Source: Rhizobium brockwellii (GTDB lineage Bacteria > Pseudomonadota > Alphaproteobacteria > Rhizobiales > Rhizobiaceae). From it: 64,000 bases of DNA. The stretch covers positions 3,224,001 through 3,288,000 of the forward strand of contig NZ_CP053439.1 in assembly GCF_000769405.2 (NCBI RefSeq). The letters are read 5' to 3'. Shown piece after piece: positions 42,070-51,301 of this stretch (position 1 is the stretch's first letter; each line of letters opens with the position of its first letter). The notes beneath the pieces were generated by a model, which saw only the letters and a list, made by a program, of their open reading frames with translations, had not been told where the DNA came from and made no database searches. The position numbers and the translations under genes are program-made.

Positions 42070-43604
42070 TGTTTCTTCTCCCCTGAGCGCATGATAGCGC
42101 GCATGATGGTTTCCTGGCTTGCTTCTCCCTTCGGCAGTTCCGCGACGATGCGTCCTTCGTTCATCACGTAGATGCGGTCACACGTACCAAGCAGTTCGGG
42201 CATTTCCGATGAGATCATCAGAACGCCCTTTCCATCGGCGGCAAGCTGGTTGATGATGGTATAGATTTCGTATTTTGCGCCAACATCGATGCCGCGGGTC
42301 GGCTCGTCGAGGATCAAAATATCGGGATTGGAGAACAGCCATTTCGACAGCACCACCTTCTGCTGGTTGCCGCCGGAAAGATTGACCGTCTCCTGGAAGA
42401 TGCTGGAGGAACGGATGCGCAATTTCGACCGAAAGTCGGTCGCAACCCGCGCCTCCTTGAAGCTGTCGATAACAGACGCATTCGACACCGCCTTCAAATT
42501 GACGAGCGTCGTATTGTGCAGGATCGTGTCATTGAGCACGAGGCCGAGCTGCTTGCGGTCTTCGGTGACGTAGGCGAGACCCGCATCGATTGCCTTGCGC
42601 ACGGTGCTGACGTCGACCGGCTTGCCGTGCATCAGCGCCTCGCCCGAAACCTTGTGGCCATAGGCCTTGCCGAAGAGGCTCATGGCGAATTCGGTGCGCC
42701 CTGCCCCCATCAGGCCGGCGATGCCGACGACTTCGCCCTTGCGGACGGTGACGTTGATATTGTGCAGGACCTGACGATCGCGGTGCTGCTGGTGGTAGGC
42801 GTTCCAGTTCTTCACTTCGAGAATGGTTTCGCCGATCGGCACCGAACGCGGCGGATAGCGGTCTTCAAGATCGCGGCCGACCATGTTGCGGATGATGATG
42901 TCTTCGCTGATCTCGTCCGCATGACAGTCGAGCGTCTTGACGGTCATCCCGTCGCGCAGGACCGTGATCTGGTCGGCGACCTTACGGATCTCGTTCAGCT
43001 TATGGGAAATGATGATTGACGTGATGCCCTGCTTGCGGAACTCGATCAGCAGGTTGAGCAGAGCGTCGGAATCGCGTTCATTGAGCGATGCTGTGGGTTC
43101 GTCGAGGATAAGCAGCTTGACGCTCTTCGACAGCGCCTTGGCGATCTCGACGAGCTGCTGCTTGCCGACGCCGATGTCGGTGACCAGCGTGTTCGGAGAT
43201 TCGGACAGGCCTACTTTCTTCAGCAGCTGCTTCGTGCGGTTGAATGTCTCGTCCCAGCTGATGACGCCGCTCTTGGCATTCTCGTTGCCAAGGAAGATGT
43301 TTTCGCCGATCGACAGCAACGGCACGAGCGCCAGTTCCTGGTGAATGATGACGATGCCGATTTCTTCGGAGTCCTTCAGGACCTTGAAGTTGCGCGTCTC
43401 GCCTTCATAGACGATGTCGCCTTCATAGCTTCCTGTGGGATAGACGCCTGATAGCACTTTCATCAGGGTCGATTTGCCGGCCCCGTTTTCGCCCACCAAT
43501 GCGTGGATCTCACCCTGGCGAACCTTGAGGTTCACATTCTCCAGCGCCTTGACGCCCGGGAACGTCTTGGTGATGCTCCGCATTTCGAGGATTGTATTTT
43601 CCAT
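42066..43604 (-). CDS. gguA: Multiple-monosaccharide ABC transporter ATP-binding protein
   Basis: A 512-residue tandem ABC ATPase. Domain 1 has Walker [10 protein letters not shown] near residue 38 and Walker [12 protein letters not shown]. Domain 2 has the usual degenerate Walker [10 protein letters not shown] near residue 294, the signature [15 protein letters not shown] and [13 protein letters not shown]. The start [17 protein letters not shown] at 43604 fits the family; a frame beginning ten residues earlier is less likely. It powers the ChvE/GguB importer. Between chvE and gguA is a strong hairpin that probably sets unequal expression. Confidence 0.94.
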   Translation of the reverse strand: MENTILEMRSITKTFPGVKALENVNLKVRQGEIHALVGENGAGKSTLMKVLSGVYPTGSYEGDIVYEGETRNFKVLKDSEEIGIVIIHQELALVPLLSIGENIFLGNENAKSGVISWDETFNRTKQLLKKVGLSESPNTLVTDIGVGKQQLVEIAKALSKSVKLLILDEPTASLNERDSDALLNLLIEFRKQGITSIIISHKLNEIRKVADQITVLRDGMTVKTLDCHADEISEDIIIRNMVGRDLEDRYPPRSVPIGETILEVKNWNAYHQQHRDRQVLHNINVTVRKGEVVGIAGLMGAGRTEFAMSLFGKAYGHKVSGEALMHGKPVDVSTVRKAIDAGLAYVTEDRKQLGLVLNDTILHNTTLVNLKAVSNASVIDSFKEARVATDFRSKLRIRSSSIFQETVNLSGGNQQKVVLSKWLFSNPDILILDEPTRGIDVGAKYEIYTIINQLAADGKGVLMISSEMPELLGTCDRIYVMNEGRIVAELPKGEASQETIMRAIMRSGEKKQ

Positions 43605-43659
43605 AGTCAAAGTTCCAGCGCCTGCAGCCGTCAAGCGGCTGGGCGATCATAAAATCGAA

Positions 43660-43689
43660 GACCGGAACCCGCAAGCGCGGGCTCCGGTC
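43660..43689 (-). terminator. Attenuating hairpin between chvE and gguA
   Basis: GACCGGAACCCGC (43660-43672) pairs with GCGGGCTCCGGTC (43677-43689) over 13 positions with one G-T type mismatch and a four-base loop. It lies just after the chvE stop. Hairpins here commonly let the binding protein be made in excess of the ATPase and permease. Confidence 0.7.
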
Positions 43690-43697
43690 CTTCTCAA

Positions 43698-44762
43698 TTA
43701 CTTCAGCTTGTCTTCAGAGTAGTAACCGCTGTCGACGAGGATCTGCTTGTAGTTGGTCTTGTCGACGGCAACCGGCTTCAGCAGATAGGACGGAACGACC
43801 TTGACGCCGTTGTCGTAGGTCTTCGTGTCGTTGACCTCAGGCTCCTTGCCGGACATCACGGCATCAACCATGGCAACGGTGACCTTGGCGAGTTCGCGGG
43901 TGTCCTTGAAAATCGTCGAGTGCTGTTCGCCAGCGATGATCGACTTGACCGACGGGATTTCAGCGTCCTGACCGGTGACGATCGGCAGCGGCTGAGCCGC
44001 AGTACCGTAACCAACGCCCTTCAGCGAGGAGATGATACCGATGGACAGACCGTCGTAAGGCGACAGAACGGCATCGACCTTGGCGTCGGTGTAGTTGGCC
44101 GAGAGCAGGTTGTCCATGCGGGCCTGGGCCGTTGCCGGATCCCAACGCAGCGTGCCGACCTTGTCCATGCCGGTCTGGCCGGACTTCACGACGAGCTTGC
44201 CGCTGTCGATGTAGGGCTGCAGGACAGACATTGCGCCATCATAGAAGAAGAAGGCGTTGTTGTCGTCCGGCGAACCGCCGAACAGTTCGATGTTGAACGG
44301 GCCCTTGCCATCCTTGAGGCCGAGGCCGTCAACGATGGAGCCAGCCTGCAGAACGCCGACCTGGAAGTTGTCGAAGGTGGCGTAGTAGTCGACGTTGCCC
44401 GAATCGCGGATCAGACGGTCATAAGCGATGACCTTGATGCCGGCGTCGTGTGCCTTCTGGAGAACGTCAGAAAGCGTCGTGCCGTCGATCGAAGCGATGA
44501 CGAGAACCTTGGCACCCTTGGTGACCATGTTTTCGATCTGCGAAAGCTGGTTTGGAATATCGTCGTCGCCATACTGCAGGTCAGTGCCGTAACCGGCAGC
44601 CTGGAGCTGCTTGACGATGTTGTTGCCGTCGTCGATCCAGCGGGCCGAAGCCTTGGTCGGCATCGCGATACCGACAGTGCCCTTATCCGCGGCTAGAGCC
44701 GGTGCAACGAACGAAGCGACGCCGAAGGCAGCCGCAGCCATCAATGAGATAATGGATTTCAT
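43698..44762 (-). CDS. chvE: Periplasmic multiple-sugar-binding protein ChvE
   Basis: ChvE is the 354-residue periplasmic receptor for galactose, glucose, arabinose and other aldoses; in Agrobacterium it also presents sugars to VirA. The signal peptide is [20 protein letters not shown] with likely cleavage after ALA. The binding-protein fold follows: [56 protein letters not shown], and [11 protein letters not shown]. It is the first gene of chvE-gguA-gguB-gguC and is divergent from gbpR. No virA homologue is present in the window. Confidence 0.95.
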   Translation of the reverse strand: MKSIISLMAAAAFGVASFVAPALAADKGTVGIAMPTKASARWIDDGNNIVKQLQAAGYGTDLQYGDDDIPNQLSQIENMVTKGAKVLVIASIDGTTLSDVLQKAHDAGIKVIAYDRLIRDSGNVDYYATFDNFQVGVLQAGSIVDGLGLKDGKGPFNIELFGGSPDDNNAFFFYDGAMSVLQPYIDSGKLVVKSGQTGMDKVGTLRWDPATAQARMDNLLSANYTDAKVDAVLSPYDGLSIGIISSLKGVGYGTAAQPLPIVTGQDAEIPSVKSIIAGEQHSTIFKDTRELAKVTVAMVDAVMSGKEPEVNDTKTYDNGVKVVPSYLLKPVAVDKTNYKQILVDSGYYSEDKLK

Positions 44763-45032
44763 TTCTCTCTCCCTTGTTAATAAGCAGCGGACGAAAAATC
44801 GCCCGCCCCGAAACTGTGGCAGGTTCCGTATTGGATAGTTACTTCAGATGGTGAGAAACGAAGTAGGTCTCCTCCACGATCTCACACGTGTTGAGTGCCA
44901 ACCAGCACACGGCGGCAAACTGGTATGGATTCCTATAACTGTCAAATAGAATAAGTGCTAACGTGCATAACAATTTTGGTATATCGTTAAAAAGTATTAC
45001 TTTTGATGGAGCGCAGCGAGGAGGCTGCAACC

Positions 45033-46037
45033 ATGACGGTTATTTCCGAGCCATTTTCGATGGATCATGTCGATATCCACAGTGATAATTTCGGCGATGA
45101 CAGCCTTTTGCGTGCAGGACTTAAGCTGAATCACCTGCGGATGATCGTCGCAATCGAAGATAGTGGACAGATTTCCGCGGCTGCGGAAGTCCTGAACATC
45201 TCGCAGCCCGCCGCGTCACGGATGTTGTCCGAAATGGAATCAATCACCAAGACATCGCTCTATGAGCGCGTGGCCCGCGGCGTGGTGCTGACGACCTTCG
45301 GCGCAGCGCTAGCGCGAAGGGCTCGGAAGATCCTCCTGGAGCTGCGTGAGGCGAGCCGCGAGATCGGTGAACTGAAAAGCGGCAAGGGCGGCTCGGTCTT
45401 CATCGGCTCGGTGACGGCACCGGCCATGAGCCTCGTCGTGCCGGCGATCAACAAGGTGCGCAAGGCCTATCCCGGCATCGAGATCAACATCCAGGTGGAG
45501 ACGAGCAACGTGCTTGCCCGCGAACTGCTCGCCGCCCGCCATGATTTCATCATCGGCCGCATTCCTGATGATCTCAACCCGCGCCTGTTCGAGGTAACGG
45601 AGATCGGCATCGAACGGGCTTGCCTGATTGTGCGCAGCCGCCATCCGCTCATGAAGCAGAAGACTAGCAGCCTCGCCGACGTCAGGGATTACGACTGGGT
45701 GTTCCAGCCGCCGGGCACGCTGCTGCGCCGCACGATCGAGGACGTTTTCCTGTCGCAGGGTGTGGCGCTGCCGGAAAATATCGTCAACACCTCCTCGCTG
45801 CTTCTGACCTGCGCCATCATCTGTGAAACCGATGCGATCGCTCCGGTCGCCGTCGACGTCGCCCAGTTCCTTGCCAGCCAAGGCTCGAATGCCTCGGATG
45901 TGCGCATGCTGCCGATCGATTTCGACATCAACGTCAAGCCCTACAGCATGATCACGGCCAGGGAGCGGGCGCTGCCGCCGAGCGCGAGGCTGCTCTACGA
46001 CATCATCCTCGAGGAGAGCCGCAAGCAGGCCGGCTGA
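45033..46037 (+). CDS. gbpR: LysR-family regulator GbpR of the chvE operon
   Basis: A 334-residue LysR regulator. The DNA-binding region LNHLRMIVAIEDSGQISAAAE with QPAASRMLSEME is at about residues 36-80, after an unusually long acidic N-terminal extension, and the effector-binding domain starts near residue 115. The ATG at 45033 has GAGGAGG eight bases upstream. It is divergent from chvE across 270 bases. In Agrobacterium GbpR at this position activates chvE in response to galactose or arabinose; the same role is likely here. Confidence 0.92.
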   Translation: MTVISEPFSMDHVDIHSDNFGDDSLLRAGLKLNHLRMIVAIEDSGQISAAAEVLNISQPAASRMLSEMESITKTSLYERVARGVVLTTFGAALARRARKILLELREASREIGELKSGKGGSVFIGSVTAPAMSLVVPAINKVRKAYPGIEINIQVETSNVLARELLAARHDFIIGRIPDDLNPRLFEVTEIGIERACLIVRSRHPLMKQKTSSLADVRDYDWVFQPPGTLLRRTIEDVFLSQGVALPENIVNTSSLLLTCAIICETDAIAPVAVDVAQFLASQGSNASDVRMLPIDFDINVKPYSMITARERALPPSARLLYDIILEESRKQAG

Positions 46038-46100
46038 CGACACCCGCAAGCCCTGCGCCATCTTGTCCGTTTTTAATGCATGCTTCGAAGGGAAGGCGGG

Positions 46101-46571
46101 ATGCTGTTCGGACAGTCGGTATTTCAATCAGTCCTCGAGCGGCTGAAGGCAGAGGACGAGACGGCCGAAGACGCCGAAGCGCCGGCTGCCCATCGCGTCT
46201 CCGGCCTCGGCACCGGGCTTGCCTTCGATGTCATGGAGGGCGTCTCGGCTGCTTCGCAACGCGTCGGCCAGGCCTATTTCGACAATCTGGATCTCGATGC
46301 CGCCGCTGGGGTCGTGGAAAAGCCGGCGCCTGCGCCTCCAGCCGAGCCCGTCATGCCGGACCATCTCGTCCGCACGACACCGCAGGAGGTTGCCGCCGAA
46401 CTGGCGATATCCGCCGCCGATACGCCGCTGACGCTCCGCGAAAAGCGCCGCGCCTTCGCCCGCGCCAATCATCCCGATGGCGTAGAATTGCCCTTCCGTG
46501 ACAACGCGACGAAGCGCATGATGCTGGCCAATCTGCTGATCGACGAAGCGCTGCGGCGATTGAGCCGCTGA
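46101..46571 (+). CDS. Hypothetical protein with a J-domain-like C-terminus
   Basis: A 156-residue protein that I cannot name. It begins MLFGQSVFQSVLERLKAEDE and has an acidic and Pro/Ala-rich middle. The C-terminal 50 residues read TPLTLREKRRAFARANHPDG followed by helices (TKRMMLANLLIDEALRRLS). The HPD tripeptide after a helix and before another helix is the core of a DnaJ J-domain, so it could be a minimal or degenerate J-protein that engages DnaK. The ATG at 46101 is preceded by GGAAGGCGGG. Its stop touches that of the next, convergent gene. Confidence 0.65.
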   Translation: MLFGQSVFQSVLERLKAEDETAEDAEAPAAHRVSGLGTGLAFDVMEGVSAASQRVGQAYFDNLDLDAAAGVVEKPAPAPPAEPVMPDHLVRTTPQEVAAELAISAADTPLTLREKRRAFARANHPDGVELPFRDNATKRMMLANLLIDEALRRLSR

Positions 46572-46853
46572 CTATTCCGCCTGCCCGTCCTTCGAAGGTT
46601 TTTCAGCGGTCGCCGCGGGTTCGTCCTCGTCCTCGGCGTCAGGCTGCACGGGCGGCTCGATGGCCGGAGGCTGCGGATTGAAGGTCCAGAACAGCATATA
46701 GAAGGAATAGGCGCCTGCCCCGCCGGCCAGCACCGCCCAGAACGGATCGCCGGTGACAAGTTCGACCACGGCCCAGCCGAAGCAAACGGCAACGATGGCA
46801 ATTCGCACCCAGAGGCGCCGATATGCCGGATGATTCGGATCGATGAGTTGCAT
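46572..46853 (-). CDS. Small two-helix membrane protein
   Basis: A 93-residue protein (start MQLIDPNHPAYRRLWVR at 46853) with two hydrophobic segments, AIVAVCFGWAVVELVT and FWAVLAGGAGAYSFYMLFW, and a charged acidic C-terminal tail (DAEDEDEPAATAEK). It is probably an inner-membrane protein with both ends on the same side. No domain name is recognised. It is convergent with the J-like gene with no base between the stops. A 425-base upstream gap holds the palindromic repeat copy 2. Confidence 0.7.
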   Translation of the reverse strand: MQLIDPNHPAYRRLWVRIAIVAVCFGWAVVELVTGDPFWAVLAGGAGAYSFYMLFWTFNPQPPAIEPPVQPDAEDEDEPAATAEKPSKDGQAE

Positions 46854-46910
46854 TCCTGCCCCGCGGTCGCATGTGTCGCACTGCCGTCGGCCCGTGCCGC
46901 GATTGTCTCT

Positions 46911-47024
46911 AGAGCATGATGCCGAAAAGTGTAAGCGGTTTTCGGACGACATCATGCTCGAACTATATAATGTAGAACAGGATTCAGATTTTAGGCCGAC
47001 CCGGCCTAAAGTCATCCTGTTCTA
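46911..47024. repeat. Composite rhizobial palindromic repeat, copy 2 (inverted)
   Basis: Module B (46911-46959, arms AGAGCATGAT / ATCATGCTC, inner CCGAAAA / TTTTCGG) is followed by module A (46973-47024, arms TAGAACAGGA / TCCTGTTCTA, inner TTTTAGGCC / GGCCTAAA). This is the reverse-complement order of the copy at 12109-12222, so the two modules move or are kept as a unit. The remaining 254 bases before iolG show no gene. Confidence 0.85.
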
Positions 47025-47278
47025 GAGCCTTTCCTGTTCAGATTAAAGTATTCTCTTGGCTGAAAGTCCGGGCATCTCTAGCCGGGATCAGAGGCTATCG
47101 GCTCTGCCCTGACCAAAACCTGCTCCGGCAGAATACGTCAATCCGAGCAGGACAGGCCTCGTTCGAATCTTGCAAATGTGAGAGATCCCCGGGCTTGACG
47201 CGGTCCACAGAAGATGGAATGAAAATTCCAGAAATTCGATAATTCGGTTTATTTGTTCCGAATTCAAGGGAGGTTAGA

Positions 47279-48271
47279 ATGACAGTGAGATTTGGTCTTC
47301 TCGGCGCCGGCCGCATTGGTAAAGTTCATGCGAAGGCTGTCAGCGGCGACGCCAATGCAAAGCTCGTCGCGGTCGCCGACGCCTTTCCGCAGGCTGCCGA
47401 AGCGATCGCCTCCGCCTATGGCTGCGAAGTCCGCACCATCGAGGCGATCGAGGCCGCCAAGGATATCGACGCCGTCGTCATCTGCACGCCGACGGATACC
47501 CATGCCGATCTGATCGAGCGCTTCGCCCGCGCCGGCAAGGCGATCTTCTGCGAAAAGCCGATCGATCTCGACGTCGCCCGCGTCAAGGCCTGCATCAAGG
47601 TGGTGGAGGAGACCGGCGGCAAGCTGATGGTCGGCTTCAACCGCCGCTTCGACCCGCATTTCATGGCGGTGCGCAAGGTCATCGACGAAGGCAAGATCGG
47701 CGATGTCGAGATGGTGACGATCACCTCGCGCGATCCCGGTGCCCCGCCGGTCGACTACATCAAGCGCTCGGGCGGCATCTTCCGCGACATGACGATCCAT
47801 GACTTCGACATGGCCCGCTTCCTGCTCGGCGAAGAACCGGTGTCGGTTTTCGCGACCGCTGCCGTGCTCGTCGACAAGGCGATCGGCGAAGCTGGTGACT
47901 ATGACAGCGTTTCGGTGATCCTGCAGACGAAATCCGGCAAGCAGGCCATCATCTCCAACTCCCGCCGCGCCACCTATGGCTACGACCAGCGCATCGAGGC
48001 ACACGGCTCCAAGGGCCTCGTCTCGGCCGAAAACCAGCGCCCGGTCTCGATCGAAGTCGCAAACGACGAAGGCTACACCCGCCCGCCGCTGCATGACTTC
48101 TTCATGACCCGTTATACCGAAGCCTATGCCAACGAGATCGCCAGCTTCATCGCCGCAATCGAGAAGGGCTCGAAGATCTCTCCCTCAGGCGCCGATGGTC
48201 TCGCAGCGCTCGCGCTCGCCGATGCCGCGGTCCAGTCGGTCAAGGAAGGCAAGCTCATCAAGATCGGCTGA
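47279..48271 (+). CDS. iolG: Inositol 2-dehydrogenase
   Basis: A 330-residue Gfo/Idh/MocA oxidoreductase, most like inositol 2-dehydrogenase (IdhA/IolG), which oxidises myo-inositol to 2-keto-myo-inositol with NAD. The NAD motif is FGLLGAGRIGKVHA at the N-terminus. The catalytic Lys is in AIFCEKPIDLD near residue 97, with the downstream GGIFRDMTIHDFDMARFLLGEE motif (Asp and His of the active site near residues 172-176). AGGGAGG precedes the ATG. Other inositol genes are absent from the window. A hairpin terminator follows. Confidence 0.88.
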   Translation: MTVRFGLLGAGRIGKVHAKAVSGDANAKLVAVADAFPQAAEAIASAYGCEVRTIEAIEAAKDIDAVVICTPTDTHADLIERFARAGKAIFCEKPIDLDVARVKACIKVVEETGGKLMVGFNRRFDPHFMAVRKVIDEGKIGDVEMVTITSRDPGAPPVDYIKRSGGIFRDMTIHDFDMARFLLGEEPVSVFATAAVLVDKAIGEAGDYDSVSVILQTKSGKQAIISNSRRATYGYDQRIEAHGSKGLVSAENQRPVSIEVANDEGYTRPPLHDFFMTRYTEAYANEIASFIAAIEKGSKISPSGADGLAALALADAAVQSVKEGKLIKIG

Positions 48272-48303
48272 CGGTCCTCTCCCGACCGGAAGCCATGCAT
48301 GAG

Positions 48304-48327
48304 ATGGCCGGGCACCAGCCCGGCCAT
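48304..48327 (+). terminator. Hairpin terminator after iolG
   Basis: ATGGCCGGGC (48304-48313) and GCCCGGCCAT (48318-48327) form a perfect ten-base stem with a four-base loop 32 bases after the iolG stop, followed by TTCGCGTTT. Confidence 0.75.
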
Positions 48328-48380
48328 TTCGCGTTTGGTGACACCCGCAGGTGCGTGAACCGAAGACCCCTCCCCATCCC

Positions 48381-48505
48381 CTCCCCACAAGGGGGAGGGG
48401 CTAAGATGCCGCGCCCGCGGCTTTCCATTTCACGATTCATCCGCAGAAAGGTTGACGCTTGCCGCCGTCGGCCACCGCACGTTAGTCCCTCCCCCCTGTG
48501 GGGAG
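48381..48505. repeat. Inverted repeat between iolG and the ROK gene
   Basis: CTCCCCACAAGGGGGAGGGG at 48381 onward recurs inverted, with two mismatches, at 48482-48505 (TCCCTCCCCCCTGTGGGGAG). The 24-base arms are 77 bases apart. This is a second class of dispersed G/C-rich repeat, unlike the one at 1609-1785. It lies between convergent genes in a 273-base gap without a gene. Confidence 0.7.
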
Positions 48506-48544
48506 GGGTTTCGGCAGCCGTCGGAGCACAGCAGGCTCTCTCCC

Positions 48545-49768
48545 TCAATCCCCGCTCTGAACGCCCGAGAGAACGATATCCTGGTCGATCACCGACAGTG
48601 CCCGGTTCAGATGTCCTTCGAAGACGAGGATCTGCTCGTCGGGCACCACCCTGATCTCGGGCATGCCTTCCATGCGCACGATATGCGACTGCCCCAGACC
48701 CTCTTCGATCCCTTGCCGAAGAAGGTCGTAATAGCGCGTGCCCGGCCCGGTGATGGCGATCGGCATGCGCTCCGTCAGGCTCAGCATGCGCGACAGCCCG
48801 TTGCCGAGCGCCAGCCCCGCCTGGCGAAAGGCAAAGGCGGGGACGCGGTGGCCCTGGCGCGCCTTGGCAGCGATCTTGTCGAGTTCCGCCACCGGCACGA
48901 ACTTTGCCGGGATCGTATCGAGCGGCACTTCGAAGGCGCTGCGCAGGATGGCGTAGAAACCGGCATAGGCCTCGATGCAGCCGCGCGTGCCGCAGCGGCA
49001 GAGCCCACCATTGGCCATGTGCAGCATGTGCCCGAAATTGGGCGCCGATATCTCCTGGCCTGTCTGGTTGCCCCGTCTGACGATCCCGAGCCCGATGCTA
49101 TGGCCGAGCGAAAGGGCGGCGAGCGAGCGGAAATCGGCGCCTTTCACCATCTCTTCACGCGCGCCGAGCGCTGCTGCGACCAGCAGCGTCTCGTTGTCGA
49201 GGATCACCTTGGCCTGCCATTCCGGCCGAAGCGCCGATTCGAAATCGATCTGGTCGCTGCCGAAGATCGGCGACCAGACGAGAACCGGCTCGGTGGAATT
49301 GACCAGCCCCTTGCTGCTGATCGAGATCAGCAGCACCTTTTCTTGGCTGATCTTAGAACGATCGAGAATACGCAAAAGCCCGGCCCGCACCGCCGCGACG
49401 AAGCGGACAGCGCCTGCCGGATCATGCGAACGTTCCTCGCTGAAGCGGTCGATCAGTTTACCGGCATAATCGACCAGCGAATATTGCACCGCATCCGAGG
49501 AGATGATGACGACGATGAGATAGCCGCAATCGCGTCGCTGGCGCAGCAGCACGCGTGGCCGGCCGCGGCCGCTTGCCGGTTGATGTTCCGATTTCTCGAT
49601 GATCTGGGCTTTTTCCAGCTCAGTGGTGATCGCCGAGATGGTGGCCGACGACAGCCCGGTAAAATCGGATATTTCGGTATGCGCGAGCGCACCGTGGCGA
49701 CGCAGCACGGACAGCACGAGCACGCTGTTTCTCTGCCGGACCAGCTCCGTGCTCGACTTGGTCAGCAT
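48545..49768 (-). CDS. ROK-family transcriptional repressor, probable xylose regulator
   Basis: A 407-residue ROK protein of the NagC/XylR type. The N-terminal winged helix is RQRNSVLVLSVLRRHGALAH with the recognition part FTGLSSATISAITTELEK at about residues 36-55. The ROK sugar-kinase-like domain contains SLGHSIGLGIVRRGNQ, and the zinc motif CRCGTRGCIEAYAG near residue 252. The start MLTKSSTELVRQ at 49768 has GGAGAGAG upstream. The reading frame stays open far beyond it, but that is only the antisense of xylF. It is divergent from xylFHG and likely represses it at the palindrome at 49892-49910. Confidence 0.88.
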   Translation of the reverse strand: MLTKSSTELVRQRNSVLVLSVLRRHGALAHTEISDFTGLSSATISAITTELEKAQIIEKSEHQPASGRGRPRVLLRQRRDCGYLIVVIISSDAVQYSLVDYAGKLIDRFSEERSHDPAGAVRFVAAVRAGLLRILDRSKISQEKVLLISISSKGLVNSTEPVLVWSPIFGSDQIDFESALRPEWQAKVILDNETLLVAAALGAREEMVKGADFRSLAALSLGHSIGLGIVRRGNQTGQEISAPNFGHMLHMANGGLCRCGTRGCIEAYAGFYAILRSAFEVPLDTIPAKFVPVAELDKIAAKARQGHRVPAFAFRQAGLALGNGLSRMLSLTERMPIAITGPGTRYYDLLRQGIEEGLGQSHIVRMEGMPEIRVVPDEQILVFEGHLNRALSVIDQDIVLSGVQSGD

Positions 49769-49891
49769 GAATGCCGCCCTCTCTCCCTGCTTGCTCCACC
49801 CTTGGTTTCCACTGCATCTCCAGCTGAAGTTTCGCAAGGAAATTAAGCTGGCAGTGCAGTGTTGACAGTTGAAAAAATCTCTGACACTAAA

Positions 49892-49910
49892 TTTCTCGAC
49901 TGTCGAGAAA
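49892..49910. promoter_or_regulatory. Palindromic operator upstream of xylF
   Basis: TTTCTCGA-CTG-TCGAGAAA, a perfect 8+8-base palindrome with a three-base centre, lies in the 228-base divergent region between the ROK gene and xylF. TTGACA at 49862-49867 upstream could be a -35 element for xylF, in which case the palindrome overlaps the promoter. It is the best candidate for the ROK repressor site. Confidence 0.65.
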
Positions 49911-49996
49911 AAAATCCGAACCTTTCCTCGACAGCTTTTCGCGGTGGCCGGAGGAAGCATGGGCTGGGCCGGTCGCAATCCACTCGGGAGGACATT

Positions 49997-51037
49997 ATGA
50001 AGTCTATTTTGAAATTGATGGCCGGTGCTGCCATCCTCGTTTCCGTACATACCGCTGCCATGGCTGCCGATCTCGTCGTCGGTGTTTCCTGGTCGAATTT
50101 CCAGGAAGAACGCTGGAAGACCGACGAAGCCGCCATCAAGAAGGCTCTCGAAGCCAAGGGCGCCAAGTATATTTCCGCTGACGCGCAGTCTTCTGCCGCA
50201 AAGCAGCTTACCGACGTCGAATCGCTGATCTCGCAGGGCGCCAACGCGCTGATCATTCTCGCCCAGGACTCCGATGCAATCGGCCCGGCCATCGAGAAGG
50301 CCGCCGCTGAAGGCATCCCGGTCGTCGGCTATGACCGCCTGATCGAAAACCCGGCTGCCTTCTACATCACATTCGACAACAAGGAAGTCGGCCGCTTGCA
50401 GGCTGAAGGCGTTTTCAAGGCCAAGCCGGAAGGCAATTACGTCTTCATCAAGGGCTCGTCTTCCGATCCGAATGCAGACTTCCTGTTCTCGGGCCAGCAG
50501 GAAGTCCTGAAGGCCGCCATCGACGCAGGCAAGATCAAGAATGTCGGCGAGGCCTATACTGACGGCTGGTTGCCGGAGAACGCTCAGCGCAACATGGAGC
50601 AGTTCCTGACCGCCAACAACAACAAGGTTGACGCCGTCGTCGCCTCGAATGACGGCACCGCCGGCGGCGCGATCGCTGCTCTCGACGCACAAGGCCTCGC
50701 CGGCTCCGTTCCGGTTTCCGGCCAGGACGGCGACAAGGCAGCCCTCAACCGCATCGCTCTCGGCACGCAGACGGTTTCCGTCTGGAAGGACAGCCGCGAA
50801 CTCGGCAAGCGCGCCGCTGAAATCGCTCTCGACCTCGCCGGCGGCAAGGACATGAGCAAGATCGACGGCGCCCAGGCTTTCAAGGGCGGCCCCAAGGGCG
50901 TCGAAATGCAGTCGGTCTTCCTGAAGCCGCTTGCGATCACCAAGGACAATCTGAACGTCGTCATCGACGCCGGCTGGATCTCCAAGGCGGAAGCGTGCCA
51001 GGGCGTCAAGGCCGACAGCGTCGCTGCCTGCAAGTAA
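49997..51037 (+). CDS. xylF: D-xylose-type ABC transporter substrate-binding protein
   Basis: A 346-residue periplasmic binding protein very like XylF. The signal peptide [20 protein letters not shown] is probably cleaved after AMA. The mature part has [40 protein letters not shown], the [20 protein letters not shown] stretch shared with E. coli XylF, and [16 protein letters not shown]. The ATG at 49997 follows GGGAGGAC; an earlier frame start at 49859 lies inside the operator region and is unlikely. The order xylF-xylH-xylG and the divergent ROK gene support xylose uptake. Confidence 0.9.
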   Translation: MKSILKLMAGAAILVSVHTAAMAADLVVGVSWSNFQEERWKTDEAAIKKALEAKGAKYISADAQSSAAKQLTDVESLISQGANALIILAQDSDAIGPAIEKAAAEGIPVVGYDRLIENPAAFYITFDNKEVGRLQAEGVFKAKPEGNYVFIKGSSSDPNADFLFSGQQEVLKAAIDAGKIKNVGEAYTDGWLPENAQRNMEQFLTANNNKVDAVVASNDGTAGGAIAALDAQGLAGSVPVSGQDGDKAALNRIALGTQTVSVWKDSRELGKRAAEIALDLAGGKDMSKIDGAQAFKGGPKGVEMQSVFLKPLAITKDNLNVVIDAGWISKAEACQGVKADSVAACK

Positions 51038-51301
51038 GCCAAGGGCTGTGAACTGAAATTGCCGGCGCCGCAGCGGAACACCGTTGCGGCGCCGGGTGCG
51101 GATGAGACCTCCAACGACGAAGTTTTCTCCGCCTCGCCGCACCATAGCGGGTTTTCATTCCCTGCCGGAACGGTGTCGCGACGCCACGCGACCGGTTTCC
51201 GGAAGCATCGCGATGGTGAGTTGAAGAACAGACGCATGACGCCGATGCAGCTCGGGCACGCCGGCGCATCCGTCCAAACAAAGTGGGGGAACGGCAAACC
51301 C

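Noticed and set aside
48360..48510. G-rich/C-rich tract considered as a CRISPR or tandem repeat
   Set aside because: Only two copies, in inverted orientation, with unequal surroundings and no regular spacers. It is a dispersed intergenic inverted repeat.
49769..51145. Minus-strand open frame continuing far upstream of the ROK regulator, across xylF
   Set aside because: It is the antisense of the well-supported xylF gene. The ROK family start (MLTKSSTELVRQ) is at 49768 with a ribosome binding site, and the extra sequence has no family similarity.
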